Shown: positions 47,640 through 59,101 of the stretch, piece by piece
Layout of the letters: every line of letters starts with the position of its first letter
Position numbering within the stretch: the first letter of the stretch is position 1
Source of the DNA: Metarhizium brunneum
Taxonomy: Eukaryota > Ascomycota > Sordariomycetes > Hypocreales > Clavicipitaceae
Direction of reading: 5' to 3'
Length of the DNA stretch: 64,000 nucleotides
NCBI RefSeq assembly: GCF_013426205.1
Contig: NC_089423.1
Span: 2,356,001-2,420,000 of the forward strand
Program-made: the position numbers and the translations under genes
The notes under the pieces: generated by a model
Database searches by the model: none
The model's input: only the letters and a program-made list of their open reading frames with translations
Told to the model about the DNA's origin: nothing

Positions 47640-50600
47640 TCACCAAAGAAAACCCACTGTGCCTCTCGAGACGCCGTGCCACGCCATGCTTACAAAACAC
47701 CACTCATTGAATTCAATCAGACCGCCGCCGGTTCCTGTGTCATGACTCATTTTATTAAACCCCCCCTCCCTCATCTCAGATATCACCTTGCCCACGTCGC
47801 TTCGCCGGCTAAGAATCCTCAAACATGATGGATATGATTTCCTCCAGCATTGTAAATACTAAATGCGCGCTGCCCGGTGTAAAAATGTCAGCATCTATAC
47901 AAAAAGCTACCAAATTTCAAATGCCGTTTCATCAAATCAGGAAAACCACTCACTTAAGTCGTGAATTATTCAATGTAGCAAAGATACGCCGACTAGCAGT
48001 TTGCGCATTCGCTCTGCCAACAACATTCCCTGCCAAGTCCGGAACAAGTGTGGCCAACATGAGACTTGCCTCTCTGCGAGTCTGCTTCTTTTGCGCTTCG
48101 GATCTTGGCTTCCTGTCGCGCTGCAATACCCCGTTGGGCCACATGCTGTCCTCCACCAAAGCAATGTATCGCAGTATAGATTCGTCCTGCAGCAGCATCT
48201 TGACAATGTCGCGCACCTTCCTCTCAATAGTGCCTCCCAAAAGTTGCTGTAGGACCACGACAACTGCGCGCCCACGAAGCCAATTATTTCCTCTGTTCAG
48301 TTCAAATACTTCCAAGAAGATATCGCAGATGGGCTTGATAAAAGGCTCCAGTTCCTTGTTTTCGAATGCGTTCAGTTCCGCTTCCGCCTCTGCGGCCGGG
48401 AAGGCCTCTTCATTCACGTTGAGTGGCATCGCATTGAGTTGGTTCGTGGCGGCGGCAATGAGGTTCTGACCAGCCACAGATATCTGGTCCAAGACAGGAA
48501 TATTGCCCAAAATATCGTCCATGCCATCCGCGACGGAGTCATAAAGTCTGGACACAATGTCCTTCTTGTCTTCGCGGTCCAAGATATCCTGTCCAGGGGT
48601 AATCACACTCTGGGACAAGAATGCGCGAAGTTCTCTACTACGACATACTTCGGGGAGGAGAAGTAGCTCTCGTAAATACTTCTCCAGGGCCTCTCTTCTC
48701 TTGCGGAGGAATTCGCTTTGGAATTTCATGACAACTCGTCGGCGAGGGAAATCCAAATTCCTTACTGACGGGTATCTGGATCGTAGCTTCTGGTGGAGGT
48801 CGTGGAACTCACTGTATCGTCTCGTGACTATCCATGATGCGGCAGGCATTTGCTCACCAGCGTTCCGTTGCACTTCGACAACATACATGGCAAATTCTCT
48901 GCCATCGTCCTCCCTTCCAACTTGAATTGACTTGATCTTGACTGAAGACCGGCCGTAGAGACTATTGTCACTCTCCTGAACAACGTACTGCTGTCGTTGA
49001 AGCTCCTTGCGTCGAATTTCTCTTTGTAAGCTTGCCTTGGATTTGCGCAAAATTCGTAACTCGGATGTGTTGTTTGTGAGCTCAGCCTTTCGCGTCAACG
49101 AGTCTACAATGGCTTCTTGCGCAACTAGACGGTCAATATCGTTGGTCAAAGCAGATATAGCTTCAGCAAGACCGAGGTCACCCGGTGCTGCTTCATGGAC
49201 CTCTTCGTCTTCGTCTTTGTCGGTATTGCCTTCTTCGGCGTCTTCAACCTCGTCTGCGAGAAATTTATCTTCATCTCCAAACAAATCATCATCCACAAAA
49301 ACGCCGATTCTGGACGCCGCGCTCACCAAACCCAAGGACGACAAACTAGGCTTCTCCTGATCTTTAGCGGCTATTATGGGTCGTCCAGAATCGATTGAGT
49401 CCCGATTGGACTCGCGGTCATTGCTCGTCAAGAGGCTTCCTTCAGCGTCTTCAGCGTCTCCAAATAGCGAGGCTCGCAGATCTTCTGCAGTTTGAGGACG
49501 GTCATCATCCATGATGTTATTCAGGGCTTCTTCGACAGCTTGAACAATGTGTGTATCTGGGGTCACCTGTAGCGGTGGTTCAGGTTCACCAGCACTATGT
49601 ACCGAGTCCATTAACCCATCATTGTCTACATCTTCGTCATCAAACAGTGGTGCTGAGCCAGGCTCATCCAGCGACCGCCGAGACTGCGTCAGGGGATCTG
49701 GCCCGTTGGAGTTGCCGTCCATGCCCCGCAGGTCTGATGCGGAATCAGATCGCCTGGTGGTGTAGCTGGAAGCCGACGTTGCAAGTCGAGAAACCGGCTT
49801 TGGTTTGGCTTGGTAAGATTGTGATGCTCGGGTTGTAGGTGGATGAGTTGGGGGTAAAGGGGGCGGCGCCAAGCTCGCGGTGGACGACTCTTGTGACGCA
49901 AGGCACTTATAGTACAAATCAGACTTCTTGAAACCGTGGTAGTGTTGCGACTGCATTTCCTCCAACACTGCGCTTTGTGCTTTTAGAATAGACTTCCTGG
50001 CTCGATGATATTGCAACGGCGTTGCAGATTTTCCAGCTTCAAGAAACTGACGAACCTCCCGGCGCGACGAGTCTGGGACATGTAATTCAGGCTTCGACAG
50101 ATACGCTCGGTTGATTTGCTGCAGGTCCATTCGATCAGACTCGGACCACATGGATAGGTTGGAGGAGACCGCTTCATCCTCTTGACCGTCGTCTTCCAAT
50201 GGATTTCGAAACCCATCAACCACGAGCCAGAACTGCACAAGAGACATTAAACGTTGCCGGTCCATGTACTCCATGAAATAAGACAGTCCAGATGCGTCTC
50301 TCAAAAGTTCCACAAGAGAGACATTTTCCAACTTGGAGGTGACAGCAGCAGCGGGCGCAGGTGCTGGGTTAAATGAAATGGGCAGTCGATCGCCACCAGC
50401 GGCCAGATGCTGAACCCTTTGATCCAATAATCGCTTGCCCATTTCCAGGCGCCGTAAATACGCCGGGTCCTGGTTCACCTGTAGCGAATCTCGTTTTAGT
50501 TGACTAGCGACCTCGCTGCGGAAACGGCGTGCATCTGACAAGTTGTTTACTTTTCGTATGGCCCGAATAAACTTTTCGAACTTGCGCTCACTATCGCCTG

Positions 50601-51564
50601 GTGCAAGTCGGGGAGCCGGTGCCATTTTCACTGTCCGAGGTGTTGGTGATGCATGCTGATCAAGAGCTGCCCTGAGCTTGCGAACTGTCGATCTGTCTTG
50701 CAACATGGTACGGCCGTAACTTTCCATGACTTGGTTCCAAGTATCGGGATCAGACAATAACTGTAGAACGGGAGACAACACAGCACAGCTGACAATCTCG
50801 CGGATAATAATAGACACAGATCGGCTAGCTAGCATTTTCTCAGGCAGCATCTTGGGGACAATTCTTTCGACCAGTGACCGTAGATAATCTTGCTGCACCA
50901 TCTTGGTGTCCGGAAAAGAGAGCGAGGCAGCAGGATGTAAATTTCCATCCTTGTACTTGGAAGCAATGGCAAGGTCCAGCTCTTCAGATTCCGTAACCGA
51001 GCGGTTTAACTTTCTGCCTCGCACAGACTTTTCAGCATCGTAGAAATCGCGGAAGTGCGCCGTGAGAATGGGGATAAGTCGACTCGTAACAATCTCGGCT
51101 AGATCCTTGTGACGCAGCGATTCGAGCAGATTCGTAATTGCCAGGCGCACTGCCCGATCAACCTCGTTGGGAAAGACCTGGTTCCGGCTAATATGAGAAT
51201 ACCAACTGCACACAAAGTCGCGAAGAATCAGGTCCAACAGGCCATCGACAGCATCAAGAACATGCGGTGAGCACCCCAGCTCCAGTCTCTGCTTCTCGTA
51301 GGCTTGTCGTTTCCTCAAAGCGGACACTTCTTTCTTCCACCGACCAGCGCCGAGAAAAGATGCCCTAGGAAGCTGATACGGCTTCCGCTGAGGTCGCTGC
51401 GCAGTCAACAGCAAGGTTGCGACGAGGCCGATAATGGAGACGAGGATGCCGGCGACGAATGCATAGCCGGCCCATCGTAGCACGGAGAACCAGCTCACAG
51501 CATAACCCCAAGCAACAAAGGCAGCTACGGCAGCGATAGCCACATCTCTTTGCTTTAGGGCCAT
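47640..51564 (-). CDS. mdm1: Mdm1-type PXA-RGS-PX-Nexin_C membrane tether
   Basis: Predicted ER-anchored tether at ER-vacuole contact sites (Mdm1/SNX13/14/25 family), binding phosphoinositides through PX. From ATG 51564: two hydrophobic segments (about residues 9-28 and 32-54), a PXA domain (about 100-290), an RGS-like domain (about 415-560, GLSYFMEYMDRQRL), an acidic disordered linker, PX (about 870-985, RRYSEFHDLHQKL) and Nexin_C (about 1075-1200). The main exon runs 51564-47954. A GTGAGT donor and an 85-nt intron (47869-47953) lead to exon 2 with AHLVFTMLEEIISIM, the expected C-terminal helix; without splicing the protein stops at NNSRLK. As read, exon 2 continues to TGA at 47640 (1279 aa). 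One extra T at the TT near 47822-47823 would instead stop at 47809. An in-frame non-ATG extension upstream of 51564 is ignored. Confidence 0.88.
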
Positions 51565-52186
51565 GGCCAGAGCTGCAGACGATGGAGCAGCATGGTCTGC
51601 CGTCTGGTTACCAAGTATGAGGGATCGAGGGTCTTTGTGGAGGTCAAGTGTCGAAGGGGTCTGGTCGTAGGGGTATTTCGAGTGGTTGCAGGGGAACACT
51701 TGAAACCAAGGGAGCGATAAAGGGCGTGGAGCACTGTCTCCAGACTAGAGTACTAACTGGCAGAACAGTCAAGTCTGGTGCTCTTATCGATAATGCTGGG
51801 GACCACTGGAGCTACAGGAGCTTTCTGCCCAAACTGTCTTAGTGCTGTTGTCAGAACCAGGGAAGTATTTAGGTAGTAGTACTTCATATGTACCGCCTAC
51901 TCCGTACTCCGTCAACAAGTCAACCATTATGCATGCATCAGACCTGGGTACCTTCATTGTGGCATCAGCTCTTCTCGAGTCCTGCCACACAAACAAACTA
52001 CAAAGCACTGCGAGACAACTTTTGCAGAGTGGATGCACAATGACCGCACATGCAGACGTTTGGCTACAGCCAAAGCAAATGGTGTCGAGTGTACGGAGTA
52101 CTTGAGCATTCATGGTGGGCATCCATTGTCCCCTCCGTCTAAGCTGCGTAATTTCCGGGAATGACGAGAGACAATTTCTCACCCGC
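51565..52186. other. Intergenic, promoter of mdm1
   Basis: This lies between the mdm1 start and the trm8 stop. It contains a two-unit TACTCCG tandem (51898-51911) and a single TACGGAGTA (52092-52100). No gene is seen. Confidence 0.5.
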
Positions 52187-53200
<1,014 letters not shown>

Positions 53201-53972
53201 TGACAGATACCTACTAGGTAATAGATATCTTATTGAGCTCCTGGTCATGAGAAGCACTTTTGCGCCGACTTTGTCAAGCGATGTGCCAAATAGGAAGGCG
53301 GTGAAAACAGACTCCCGCCCACACCATCTCTTTTAAGTGGTGCGCCATACATATCTCCTTGCGCCCGCTTGACCCGGCAGCCAAACATGTCATCACCTCT
53401 CCTGCGTCGTCTCCAAACCGCAAGCCTCAACAACGAAAGATCAACACTTCCTGCACGCCCCGCGAGCGTACCTCGTAGGCTGTATCGCGACCATCACTGT
53501 GTATAGTTTGCTTCACGTAGCAGCAATAATGTCTGAACCTGTACAGACAGGCTCCTGGGACTTTAGTCACCTCTTCGTCCCTCAGTCTTCTTCCTTTGTC
53601 ATTCGGTCTATTTCAGCTTTATGCGTATGCGCGTCCAACACCTCATACTCACGGTGGTTCAGCTCTAACATTCGCGCTTTTGGAAATAGGCATTTATTGG
53701 CACCATTTTTATTTTACCGTTATTCTTCTTCCTTGCCATAGACATATCTCTGTGGGTATGGAGGCACCTCTCTAGTCGAAGCGAACCCCAGAACAGCCAG
53801 TCAACGTCGCTAAGCTCTAGCACAATGAAGACCTCGGCCACTTCTTCCACGTCCTCCACAAGCGTGACGACGCTGGGCGGACAAAGGACACGCAAGAAAT
53901 GATACAACTACTCTCCACGCACAACTTAAAACATTCTTTCCTTTTAGGATTTTTGGGATATCTGTCATTTGT
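53201..53972. other. Intergenic between trm8 and hom6
   Basis: This is the trm8 promoter and hom6 3' flank, both genes being on the minus strand. It is AT-richer than the neighbouring coding DNA. No supported gene was found. Confidence 0.5.
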
Positions 53973-55125
53973 TTAGGCAAGCTGGCCAATAACTTTGATT
54001 AAGTCTGCAGTTACGCCCATTGCCGTAACATCTCCGCCAGCGCCAGCGCCCTGAACAATAAGAGGGTTGCTTCCGTACCGCTTTGTGTAGAAGCTGATGA
54101 TGTTGTCACTACCCTTTAGGGCAGCAATCGGGTGGGATGGGTCAAATGTCTGGAGACCAACCTTGACATCCTTGGCGCCGACGTCGATGCTGCCAACGAA
54201 TCGAATAACCTTGTCCCCAGCGGATGCCTTCTTCTCTTCCATCTGCTGATCAAAAGATGGAAGCTTCTCCAAGAACTCGTCGCCGCTGGAGCAAGACTCC
54301 AACTCCTTGGGAATCAAGCTCTCCACCGGGAAGGAGGTTGGTGACTCAACGGGCAAGCCGGCCAGACGAGCCAAAATGGTCAACTTGCGGGCAACATCCA
54401 AGCCGTTAAGATCGTCTCGAGGATCGGGTTCCGTATAGCCAAGAGCCTTGGCTTTCTTAACTTCCTCTGACCACTTACCACCACTACCAGTGAGAGGAGC
54501 AAAGGAGTTGAAGAGGAATGACATGGTACCACTGAAGACACCTTCAATCTTTGTGACTTCGTCGCCAGTCTCCACAAGATCTTTCAAGGTCGAAATCACG
54601 GGCAAGCCGGCGCCAACGGACGACTCATGGTAGACCTTGGCTCCAGAAGCGGCGGAAGCCTGGAAAATATCCTGCCACAACTGATATGATCCAGAGAAGG
54701 CCTTCTTGTTTGGGGTCACAATGCTAACGCCAGCCTTCAGAGCCGCGGGGTATGTTTCAGCAACGTCTTGGGAACTTGTGTTGTCGACGATTATGGCTTT
54801 GCCAGGTGCCTTGCTTAGATAGGCAACTAGGTCGGTCAGAGTAGGGGGAGCCTTGGAGGAAGCGGCCAGAACGTCGATTGCGTTGTCCAAGTTGATAGCC
54901 GAGTAATCGTCATTGTAGAGAGCTTTGCGACTAGTAGCAATGTAACAGAGACTCAACTTGGGGGACGGTCGGCGGACGGCGAGATCTCGGAGCTGGGTCA
55001 AGAAGCACTTTCCCACCCCACCAGCGCCTGCATCCGCCTGGTGTTTAGCATTCGACTAGGAACTAGAATTCACATTCAATTAACTTACCAATCACGGCAA
55101 TGAAAATCGTGCTTGCACTCGCCAT
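53973..55125 (-). CDS. hom6: Homoserine dehydrogenase
   Basis: NAD(P)H-dependent reduction of aspartate semialdehyde to homoserine, on the threonine/methionine pathway; cytosolic. Exons (minus) are 55125-55089 and 55027-53973 with a 61-nt intron, giving 363 aa. The 37-nt first exon encodes MASASTIFIAVIG and joins to AGGVGKCFLTQL, together forming the Rossmann nucleotide-binding motif. Other landmarks: IVDNTSSQDVAETYPAALKA, TPNKKAFSG, YHESSVGAGLPVISTLKDLV, KIEGVFSGTMSFLFNSF and GYTEPDPRDDLNGLDVARKL (substrate and catalytic region). The C-terminus is QGAGAGGDVTAMGVTADLIK. Length is normal for a monofunctional fungal enzyme with no aspartokinase fusion. In other fungi this gene is under general amino-acid control; I did not find a TGASTCA site in the 504-bp upstream region. 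Confidence 0.96.
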
Positions 55126-55629
55126 ATTGTAAGGTGTTATTGGTAGAGCCAGGTGTGAGGAGACAATTTCTCTGCTATCCGATAGCGGGGGAAGGCATTT
55201 GGTGTGATCGTTGTGGGCTTGGAGTGGAGGGGCAGACTGTGGCTAGGCACGGAAGTACGTATACATAAACTACTTGTGGCTAATGCGGTGGCTGGGTTAA
55301 ATTATCGTCTATCGGCTTGTAGTCCAACACCAGATGATACCATCCAAGATATCTCATCTTCCAACTTGCAAAATATCCGTCTCCAGACCAGGAGGATTCT
55401 TATATGCCAGACGAAAACATATCTGATACTACGAGCCAGAATATGAAACTTTAGCACCCCAAGGCTAATTGCATCGAACCTGAGCTGAGCCTAGCGCCGG
55501 ATTTGTTGATTTCTATTTTCTTTGCATCTTCAAGGAGCACGCACAGCCTTACACATACATCAGTCTCACATATCCTTATAGTCGCAATCGGCACCTTGCA
55601 TTGCCGGACAATAGTAGGCTATATACAAG
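55126..55629. other. Divergent promoter, hom6 / CCDC174-like
   Basis: This 504-bp region lies between two divergent start codons. No TGASTCA site and no ORF of note were found. Confidence 0.5.
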
Positions 55630-56595
55630 ATGCCTCAAGATCCAAACCTGTACGGCCAGCGGCCTGCCAAGAAGCAAAAGAAGAACACGGCACTTTCATC
55701 TTCTCTAGATTTTACAGCACAGTTGACTTCACTCATGTCAAACACCACATCATCCACATCGACTTCGGGACGTACGAGGCCGTCCAAGGAACCAAAGGAC
55801 GATATATTCCGAAGCAGCAAACCAAAGCAGCAGAGCTCCCGAAAGGATGATGGCAAACTGGTACTCAAGGAAGTCGCCGGAACGGAAGAAGAGACACAAA
55901 ATCTGGCGCGTGCGAGGCGGAAAATGGAAGATAAGGCGCGGCTCTATGCAGCGATGAAACGAGGGGACTACGTACCGAAAGAGAATGAGGCGGCTCCTCT
56001 GGTGGACTTTGATCGGAAGTGGGCAGAGAATGTTGAGGGGAAAGACTACTCAAGCTCAAGCTCTGACGACGATGGAGATGATGGCAACGATGTGATTGAG
56101 TACGAAGATGAATTCGGACGACTCAGACGCGGGACCAAGGCTGAAAGGGAACGGATGGAGCGTCGAGCGCGGAGAGGATTACTGGGCGCAGAAGAACTCG
56201 AGCGCATGTCCGCGCGACCGAGTGCGCCTACGAACCTGATTTACGGGGATGCTGTGCAGGCAATGGCTTTCAATCCGGATGACCCCGAGAAGATGGAAGA
56301 GCTGGCTCGAAAGCGGGACCGTAGTGCAACACCACCGGACCAGAAGCACTACGACGCTGACAGTGAGATTCGGACAAAGGGCGTTGGCTTCTTCAAGTTC
56401 AGCAAAGACGAGGAGACCAGGACCAAGGAAATGAAGGAGCTGGCAGAAGAACGCGAGCAAACTGAAAAGCAGCGCCAGGCTCGTGAGGATCAAAAGGAAG
56501 CCCGGCGTAGAGAAATTGAAAAGCGCCGGCGCAACATGGGCACACGACGGGCTCAACGGCAGGCGGACAACTTCCTCGAAGGATTGGCGGAGTGA
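55630..56595 (+). CDS. CCDC174-like nuclear coiled-coil protein (DUF4078)
   Basis: Intronless 321-aa protein resembling coiled-coil domain-containing protein 174, linked in animals to the spliceosome/exon-junction machinery. The N-terminus is basic (RPAKKQKKNTA) and looks like a nuclear signal. The central part has KARLYAAMKRGDYVPKENEA and LVDFDRKWAE, an acidic SSSSSDDDGDDGNDV patch, and DEFGRLRRGTKAERERMERR. DSEIRTKGVGFFKFSKDEET is the characteristic conserved segment. The C-terminal half is a long charged coiled coil (EMKELAEEREQTEKQRQARE onward). The function in fungi is inferred from the family only. Confidence 0.82.
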   Translation: MPQDPNLYGQRPAKKQKKNTALSSSLDFTAQLTSLMSNTTSSTSTSGRTRPSKEPKDDIFRSSKPKQQSSRKDDGKLVLKEVAGTEEETQNLARARRKMEDKARLYAAMKRGDYVPKENEAAPLVDFDRKWAENVEGKDYSSSSSDDDGDDGNDVIEYEDEFGRLRRGTKAERERMERRARRGLLGAEELERMSARPSAPTNLIYGDAVQAMAFNPDDPEKMEELARKRDRSATPPDQKHYDADSEIRTKGVGFFKFSKDEETRTKEMKELAEEREQTEKQRQAREDQKEARRREIEKRRRNMGTRRAQRQADNFLEGLAE

Positions 56596-57667
56596 GAGGC
56601 TCTGTCAGACAGGACAACGGGATGAGAGGGATAGGGAAGGACGATTTAGATCGGTCGCGTATGCAACCATGTTCTCGTCCAGTTACGGAGCACAAGAGGA
56701 GACTTCGCATGTACTATCGATGAAACCAACCAGCCTCACTTTTGAGATGGAGCCTATCACCTGCTTCCGAATGTCCCAAAGCCACCCCCCGAGGCATTAA
56801 GACAGGACACTCTTTTATCCAGTTCTGTCAAGTTGTTTCGATTGATTCCTAGCGTCTCAGGCTGGCCGAGCCAAGCCACTTTTGATGTGTTTTTGTGTCT
56901 TTTTGCATTAGTTCTGATGGCTCTTTAGACAAGTTTTTGCGCTGATTTAACGGGGCCGTCTCTGGCGATGGCTTTCATGAGCCAATGAAACCCCAGGCTA
57001 TTACAAGGAGGTGCGTGTCTAATTTCGCATTTGCTTCCTCCACCCCGCGTATTCCGTATTACGGAAAGGCGCCAGCGACCAGGAGCACGAGCGTTGTCGG
57101 GACCATGCAAGTCAATTGAGCGCAGGTGGAGGTGGGCGCGGAGCTGAAAGGTTTCGGCATCTGCTTTCTTGGGAGGATGCTGGTGCAACCACGGCGCAGC
57201 AAAGGCGGCCAGGTAGGACTGCGGTCCCCCGTCTGGGTTGTGTGCGACACATGAACAGTTGGCAAAGCCCACGACAGGTATCGCAAGAGTGCTGGGGCAA
57301 GCAATCGAGAGATACAGAGCACCTTGCCGTTTGGTGCCAGGACTGGAGGAGTCGTGCTGCGCCATGGGCTGCGCTGCCGCGTCGCGGACGGCCAGTCTCA
57401 ACACGGTTAATGCGAAAAAAGTGTGAGTCACCGGTCGGACCCACCGGCTAGCGTATTGAACGCTTGGAGCCAAAAGGGCGCGGTACCTGACGAGGCGCCT
57501 CACGCCTTTAACAGCCTCGAATACGGCTGTGCGCGCAGCTCTGTTAGGGCTGTATGCGGCTTTCAGCCGGCTCCACCTGGTACCGCACCCGTGGACGCGC
57601 GCATTCCGCTGCTTGCTGCCTGAGAAATACAAAACCTCGCAAATTTCTCGTCCTGCCCAACGTCTGA
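56596..57667. other. Intergenic upstream of cpc1
   Basis: This is the CCDC174-like 3' flank and the cpc1 promoter. It contains a TGASTCA site at 57424-57430. ORFs of up to 235 codons on the minus strand (56925-57632) overlap others and have no domain, so I do not call them. Confidence 0.5.
57424..57430. promoter_or_regulatory. Gcn4/Cpc1-type binding site TGAGTCA
   Basis: A perfect TGASTCA core lies about 240 bp upstream of the open cpc1 frame; a near match (TGACTCT) is at 57665-57671. Gcn4 and Cpc1 proteins bind this core and autoregulation is known in the family. The site call is by sequence match only. Confidence 0.55.
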
Positions 57668-59101
57668 CTCTTCTTCTCCTCCACCCCCAATCTTTCCTCT
57701 ACCACACAAGTCACAAGTCAGATCAACGCCTCAGGCGGCCTTCAAGATGCTGTAAACTACCTCTTTTCGAGAGTTCCCCCACAAATCGTCAAAATTTCGT
57801 CTCAAGACATAAACAACATTTACCCCACTCAATCTTCCTCCCGTTCAGCTCACCTTTCGGTTGATCTGGACTTCAGCACTGCTATAGAAAGCAACAGCTC
57901 GAGTTCTCCTCTCACCACCGCCACCATTTCGGCCCAAGACTTTCCAGTCTTCACCACGGATACTCAATCAACATGGCTTCCCAACTCCCCATCAGCCCTG
58001 CCGGCACCATCCGCGCACCAACTGCAGAGCCCCGTCGAGAACCAGCAGGATTTTGTCTTGTTCGACAACCCTCAGCCCCGTCAAGTCCCTAATCGGTCCT
58101 CTGTTCCGCTGTCCAGCCAGCGCCGTCATTCATACCACAATCGCAGAGACAGGCTTGTTTCCTCAGCTGTCCAGAATCAGCGAGTGGCCCAACTATTACA
58201 GGCTATTGGACACCAATCATTATCTTCAGTTAACGCCAACCGTTTCACGAATCAGTTTTACGCCTCATCGGCCCCGTCGTCTTCCGTCTCCCTGAGCAGT
58301 CAGCAGAACATCCAACAGCATCAGCAAGGTTCTGCCAGGCCCCCTGTACCATTGTTCAATCAGAGCATCGGTAGTGTCCATCAATCCGCCAAGATGATGA
58401 ACGCGGCAGACGTAGACCTGGATGAGTTCACCGCCTTCGAAGGCGGTGCCTCCACGGCATTCTCATCTCCGGCGGCCCCATCCGTCATGGATTTCGGTGG
58501 CAGCATGTCAAGTTCCACTTCGAACTTGGGCACTGTTTCCCCTCAGGATTTGCTCGTCCAAGATCCCTTCATGTCTGCGCCAAACTCCTCTGCTCTTACT
58601 GCGCTGACGTCGCCTTCCATTTACAACGAGTCTCCGGACTTTGATGGATATGACGTCTCTCCCAACTTTGGCAGTGCAGACTTTGAGACCTCTGGCGATC
58701 CTTGGTACCCCCTGTTCCCTCAGGACTCTAGCCACAGTGGTCCCGAGTTGAAGCTGGAGGATTCACCTGCCCAGAACTCGGATGACATTGACTCTGTCGG
58801 TCCTGTTTCTGGCTCTGGCAACCGTAAGAAGGCTACCAACTCGCCCACGAGCAGTGGTCGTCATTCTTCCGTTGCCGGTGTCGGCTCGCGCAAGCGAGAC
58901 AAGCCTTTGCCACCTATCATTGTCGAGGACCCCCGTGATACCGTTGCCATGAAGCGAGCTCGTAATACTCTCGCAGCTCGAAAGTCGCGTGAGCGAAAGG
59001 CTCAGCGCTTCGATGAGCTGGAGGATCGTATTGCCAAACTTGAGGCGGAACGTGATCATTGGAAGAAGATTGCTCTCTCGCAATCTGGCGCGCAGACATA
59101 A
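57668..59101 (+). CDS. cpc1: Cpc1/CpcA/Gcn4 bZIP activator of general amino-acid control; start unresolved
   Basis: Transcription activator of amino-acid biosynthetic genes, nuclear. The C-terminal bZIP is clear: KRARNTLAARKSRERKAQRF (N-x7-R basic region), then FDELEDRIAKLEAERDHWKK. Activation-domain segments upstream include DLDEFTAFEGG, VSPQDLLVQDPFMSAPNSS, SPDFDGYDVSPNFG and SGDPWYPLFPQD. The first in-frame ATG is 58394 (235-aa product), but the frame has no stop back to a TGA at 57665-57667. That upstream part reads like protein (SVDLDFSTAIESNSS, QQDFVLFDNPQPRQVPNRSS, RRHSYHNRRDRL). So either an unseen upstream exon supplies the start, or initiation is at a near-cognate codon, or translation starts at 58394. 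Coordinates give the whole open frame; only 58394-59101 is certain to be coding. Confidence 0.85.
   Translation, partial: LFFSSTPNLSSTTQVTSQINASGGLQDAVNYLFSRVPPQIVKISSQDINNIYPTQSSSRSAHLSVDLDFSTAIESNSSSSPLTTATISAQDFPVFTTDTQSTWLPNSPSALPAPSAHQLQSPVENQQDFVLFDNPQPRQVPNRSSVPLSSQRRHSYHNRRDRLVSSAVQNQRVAQLLQAIGHQSLSSVNANRFTNQFYASSAPSSSVSLSSQQNIQQHQQGSARPPVPLFNQSIGSVHQSAKMMNAADVDLDEFTAFEGGASTAFSSPAAPSVMDFGGSMSSSTSNLGTVSPQDLLVQDPFMSAPNSSALTALTSPSIYNESPDFDGYDVSPNFGSADFETSGDPWYPLFPQDSSHSGPELKLEDSPAQNSDDIDSVGPVSGSGNRKKATNSPTSSGRHSSVAGVGSRKRDKPLPPIIVEDPRDTVAMKRARNTLAARKSRERKAQRFDELEDRIAKLEAERDHWKKIALSQSGAQT
57747..57755 (+). promoter_or_regulatory. Candidate minimal upstream ORF (Met-Leu-stop)
   Basis: ATG CTG TAA lies 640 nt upstream of the first in-frame cpc1 ATG. 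Gcn4/Cpc1 transcripts characteristically carry short upstream ORFs for starvation-induced reinitiation. It counts only if this DNA is leader rather than coding or intron. Confidence 0.35.
57973..58092 (+). promoter_or_regulatory. Candidate second upstream ORF, 39 codons
   Basis: ATG 57973 begins MASQLPISPAGTIRAPTAEP and stops at TAA 58090-58092, in a different frame from cpc1. Two upstream ORFs, a first and a longer second, are known from filamentous-fungal cpc1/cpcA leaders. The overlap with the protein-like cpc1 frame argues against it, so confidence is low. Confidence 0.3.

Noticed and set aside
54132..54633. Plus-strand ORFs over hom6
   Set aside because: These are antisense shadows of a strongly conserved coding sequence.
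56925..57632. 235-codon minus-strand ORF between the CCDC174-like gene and cpc1
   Set aside because: It begins at a non-ATG codon, overlaps several ORFs, has no motifs, and occupies the cpc1 promoter.
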